From assembly GCA_026129745.1 (NCBI GenBank), contig JAHCHL010000006.1, forward strand, positions 1-64,000: DNA of 64,000 nucleotides, given 5' to 3'. The position numbers and the translations under genes were made by a program. The notes beneath the pieces were generated by a model. The model was given only the letters and a program-made list of their open reading frames with translations. It did not search any database and had not been told where the DNA came from. Source of the stretch: Fimbriimonadales bacterium. Its GTDB lineage: Bacteria; Armatimonadota; Fimbriimonadia; Fimbriimonadales; ATM1. Positions 63,119 to 64,000 of the stretch are shown piece by piece (within the stretch, counting starts at the first letter, position 1; the number at the start of each line of letters is the position of its first letter).

Positions 63119-63416
63119 ACTTCAGAGCTTCGCGAATTCGCGCAACTTCTTCGGCAGTCATTTCTCCGGATTCGACAAACGGTTGCAATGCCGATTCTAC
63201 ATCCCCGAAGTCAGGAGAGCAAAAGACACACAGTGGCATCTCCTTTGAATCCAGTTCCACAAGCGAGATGCGATATCCCGATTGCTTGTCCGATATGTCA
63301 CGCAATCCGACGCCATTTTCGACTAAGTCGTGCACGGACGTAAAAACACCTGTGACATGACTCATACCATCGCTGTCGATCTGCTCAGTTACCCAATAGA
63401 TTCGTCGAAATCTCAT
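63117..63416 (-). CDS. Small conserved-looking protein of unknown function
   Basis: From ATG 63416, which overlaps the stop of the S9 peptidase gene by four bases, the product is 99 residues (MRFRRIYWVTEQIDSDG.., VENGVGLRDISDKQSG, RISLVELDSKEMPL, ending TAEEVARIREALK). It has a mixed alpha/beta look, with a Cys pair (LCVFC). No family recognised. The longer frame to 63473 would lie inside the peptidase gene. Confidence 0.6.
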   Translation of the reverse strand: MRFRRIYWVTEQIDSDGMSHVTGVFTSVHDLVENGVGLRDISDKQSGYRISLVELDSKEMPLCVFCSPDFGDVESALQPFVESGEMTAEEVARIREALK

Positions 63417-64000
63417 GATTTTTTCGTAGCCTTTGTCTTTGTCTGCTTTGATGCGAGGTACTTCGCCCACCACTGAAGAATCATGTTGAGACGGTGCACC
63501 CTCAAGTCAGCGGGGCCACTTCGACTCATACCGTGGCTCGTCGTCGAAGGATATCTCACGAACCGAGTCGGAATGCCAAGAACCTTTAGCGCAGTGAAAA
63601 CCTGCTCGCCTTGTTCCACATTGCAGCGCAAATCTCCTTCGCTGTGAATAATCATTGTCGGAGTCTTACAGTTTCCTATGTATTTTATCGGGCTGGAGTT
63701 CCAGAGTGTATCTGGCTCGCTCCAAGCATTGCCTTTCCAGTACCTGTCTGGCATGAACGGGAAATCGCTGTTTAGCGCCATGCTCAACAAATTGCTAACG
63801 CAGCGATCCGTGATTGCTCCTGCAAACTCTTGCGTGTGGCCAATAGCCCAGTTCGTCATATACCCGCCGTAGCTGCCTCCCATGATTCCCATTCTCTTCG
63901 AGTCGACGAATGGTCTAGACTTCATGAAGGCGATTACGCCTTGGACATCGATCCAATCTCGGTTGCCCCAATCTCCTTTGATCGCATTGCAGAACGCCTC
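63413..64000 (-). CDS. S9-family peptidase, cut by window edge
   Basis: This is the C-terminal part of an alpha/beta-hydrolase peptidase. Reading in from the right edge, the frame carries WIDVQGVIAFMKSRPF, MGIMGGSYGGYMTNW (catalytic Ser in GGSYGG), LSMALNSDFPFMPDRYW, TMIIHSEGDLRCNVEQGEQ (Asp) and STTSHGMSRSGP (His). This is the acylaminoacyl-peptidase / DPP-IV (S9C) type. About 196 residues are visible; the propeller half is outside the window. It is the third S9 peptidase in 45 kb. Confidence 0.9.
   Translation of the reverse strand, partial: EAFCNAIKGDWGNRDWIDVQGVIAFMKSRPFVDSKRMGIMGGSYGGYMTNWAIGHTQEFAGAITDRCVSNLLSMALNSDFPFMPDRYWKGNAWSEPDTLWNSSPIKYIGNCKTPTMIIHSEGDLRCNVEQGEQVFTALKVLGIPTRFVRYPSTTSHGMSRSGPADLRVHRLNMILQWWAKYLASKQTKTKATKKS

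Overview
The window reads as chromosomal DNA of a bacterium from the Armatimonadota, probably close to Fimbriimonas. This is inference, not a database result. It rests on a ubiquitin-like UBact gene (a family known from Armatimonadota, Nitrospirota and a few other phyla), a PEP-CTERM exported protein, many secreted peptidases, a WhiG/FliA-type sigma factor, and housekeeping proteins (DnaE, TypA, MetH, Lon, HisS, HslU, GyrB, Nuo subunits) that are divergent but complete. No tRNA, rRNA or CRISPR array was recognised.

Layout. (1) 1-8.85 kb is an accessory zone read almost entirely on the minus strand: a decayed Rhs/YD-repeat toxin gene (8039 down to about 4.1 kb), a small membrane protein, an orphan Rhs toxin tip with a candidate immunity gene overlapping it by 4 bp, and a scrap of Rhs C-terminus. 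It is interrupted by a REP-associated tyrosine transposase (RAYT) element and several hairpin repeats. (2) 8.85-33.6 kb is dense core genome: GNAT, UBact, tsaC-like, dnaE, typA, a large exported protein with an HExxH motif, prolyl oligopeptidase, a GH26-like lipoprotein overlapping a Rieske oxygenase, an SMP-30-like protein, an epimerase-like protein, ferritin, a HEAT-repeat protein, metH and lon. (3) 33.7-39.1 kb is a second accessory zone: an intact 1340-residue Rhs protein with an RNase-like tip and an adjacent immunity candidate, then a 182-bp non-autonomous derivative of the RAYT element. The two Rhs loci, including a conserved G/T-rich upstream region, lie in inverted orientation around the 25-kb core block. 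(4) 39.1-64 kb is core genome again: DinB and YdeI-like proteins, a PEP-CTERM protein, M42, M28 and S9 peptidases, an amine oxidase, hisS, a D-aminoacylase-like amidohydrolase, hslU, a hydantoinase-B-like gene, gyrB, nuoA-C-D-E without nuoB, a sigma-28-type factor, a SurA-like lipoprotein, and an S9 peptidase cut by the window edge.

How the genes work together. Peptide and D-amino-acid scavenging is a strong theme (three S9 family members, M28, M42, D-aminoacylase, and possibly the HExxH protein). Protein quality control is another: Lon, HslU, and UBact as a proteasome tag. The Rhs loci look like a polymorphic toxin system with displaced tip/immunity cassettes. The core is very compact: six convergent gene pairs share exactly four bases across their opposing stop codons, and many same-strand neighbours overlap by ATGA.
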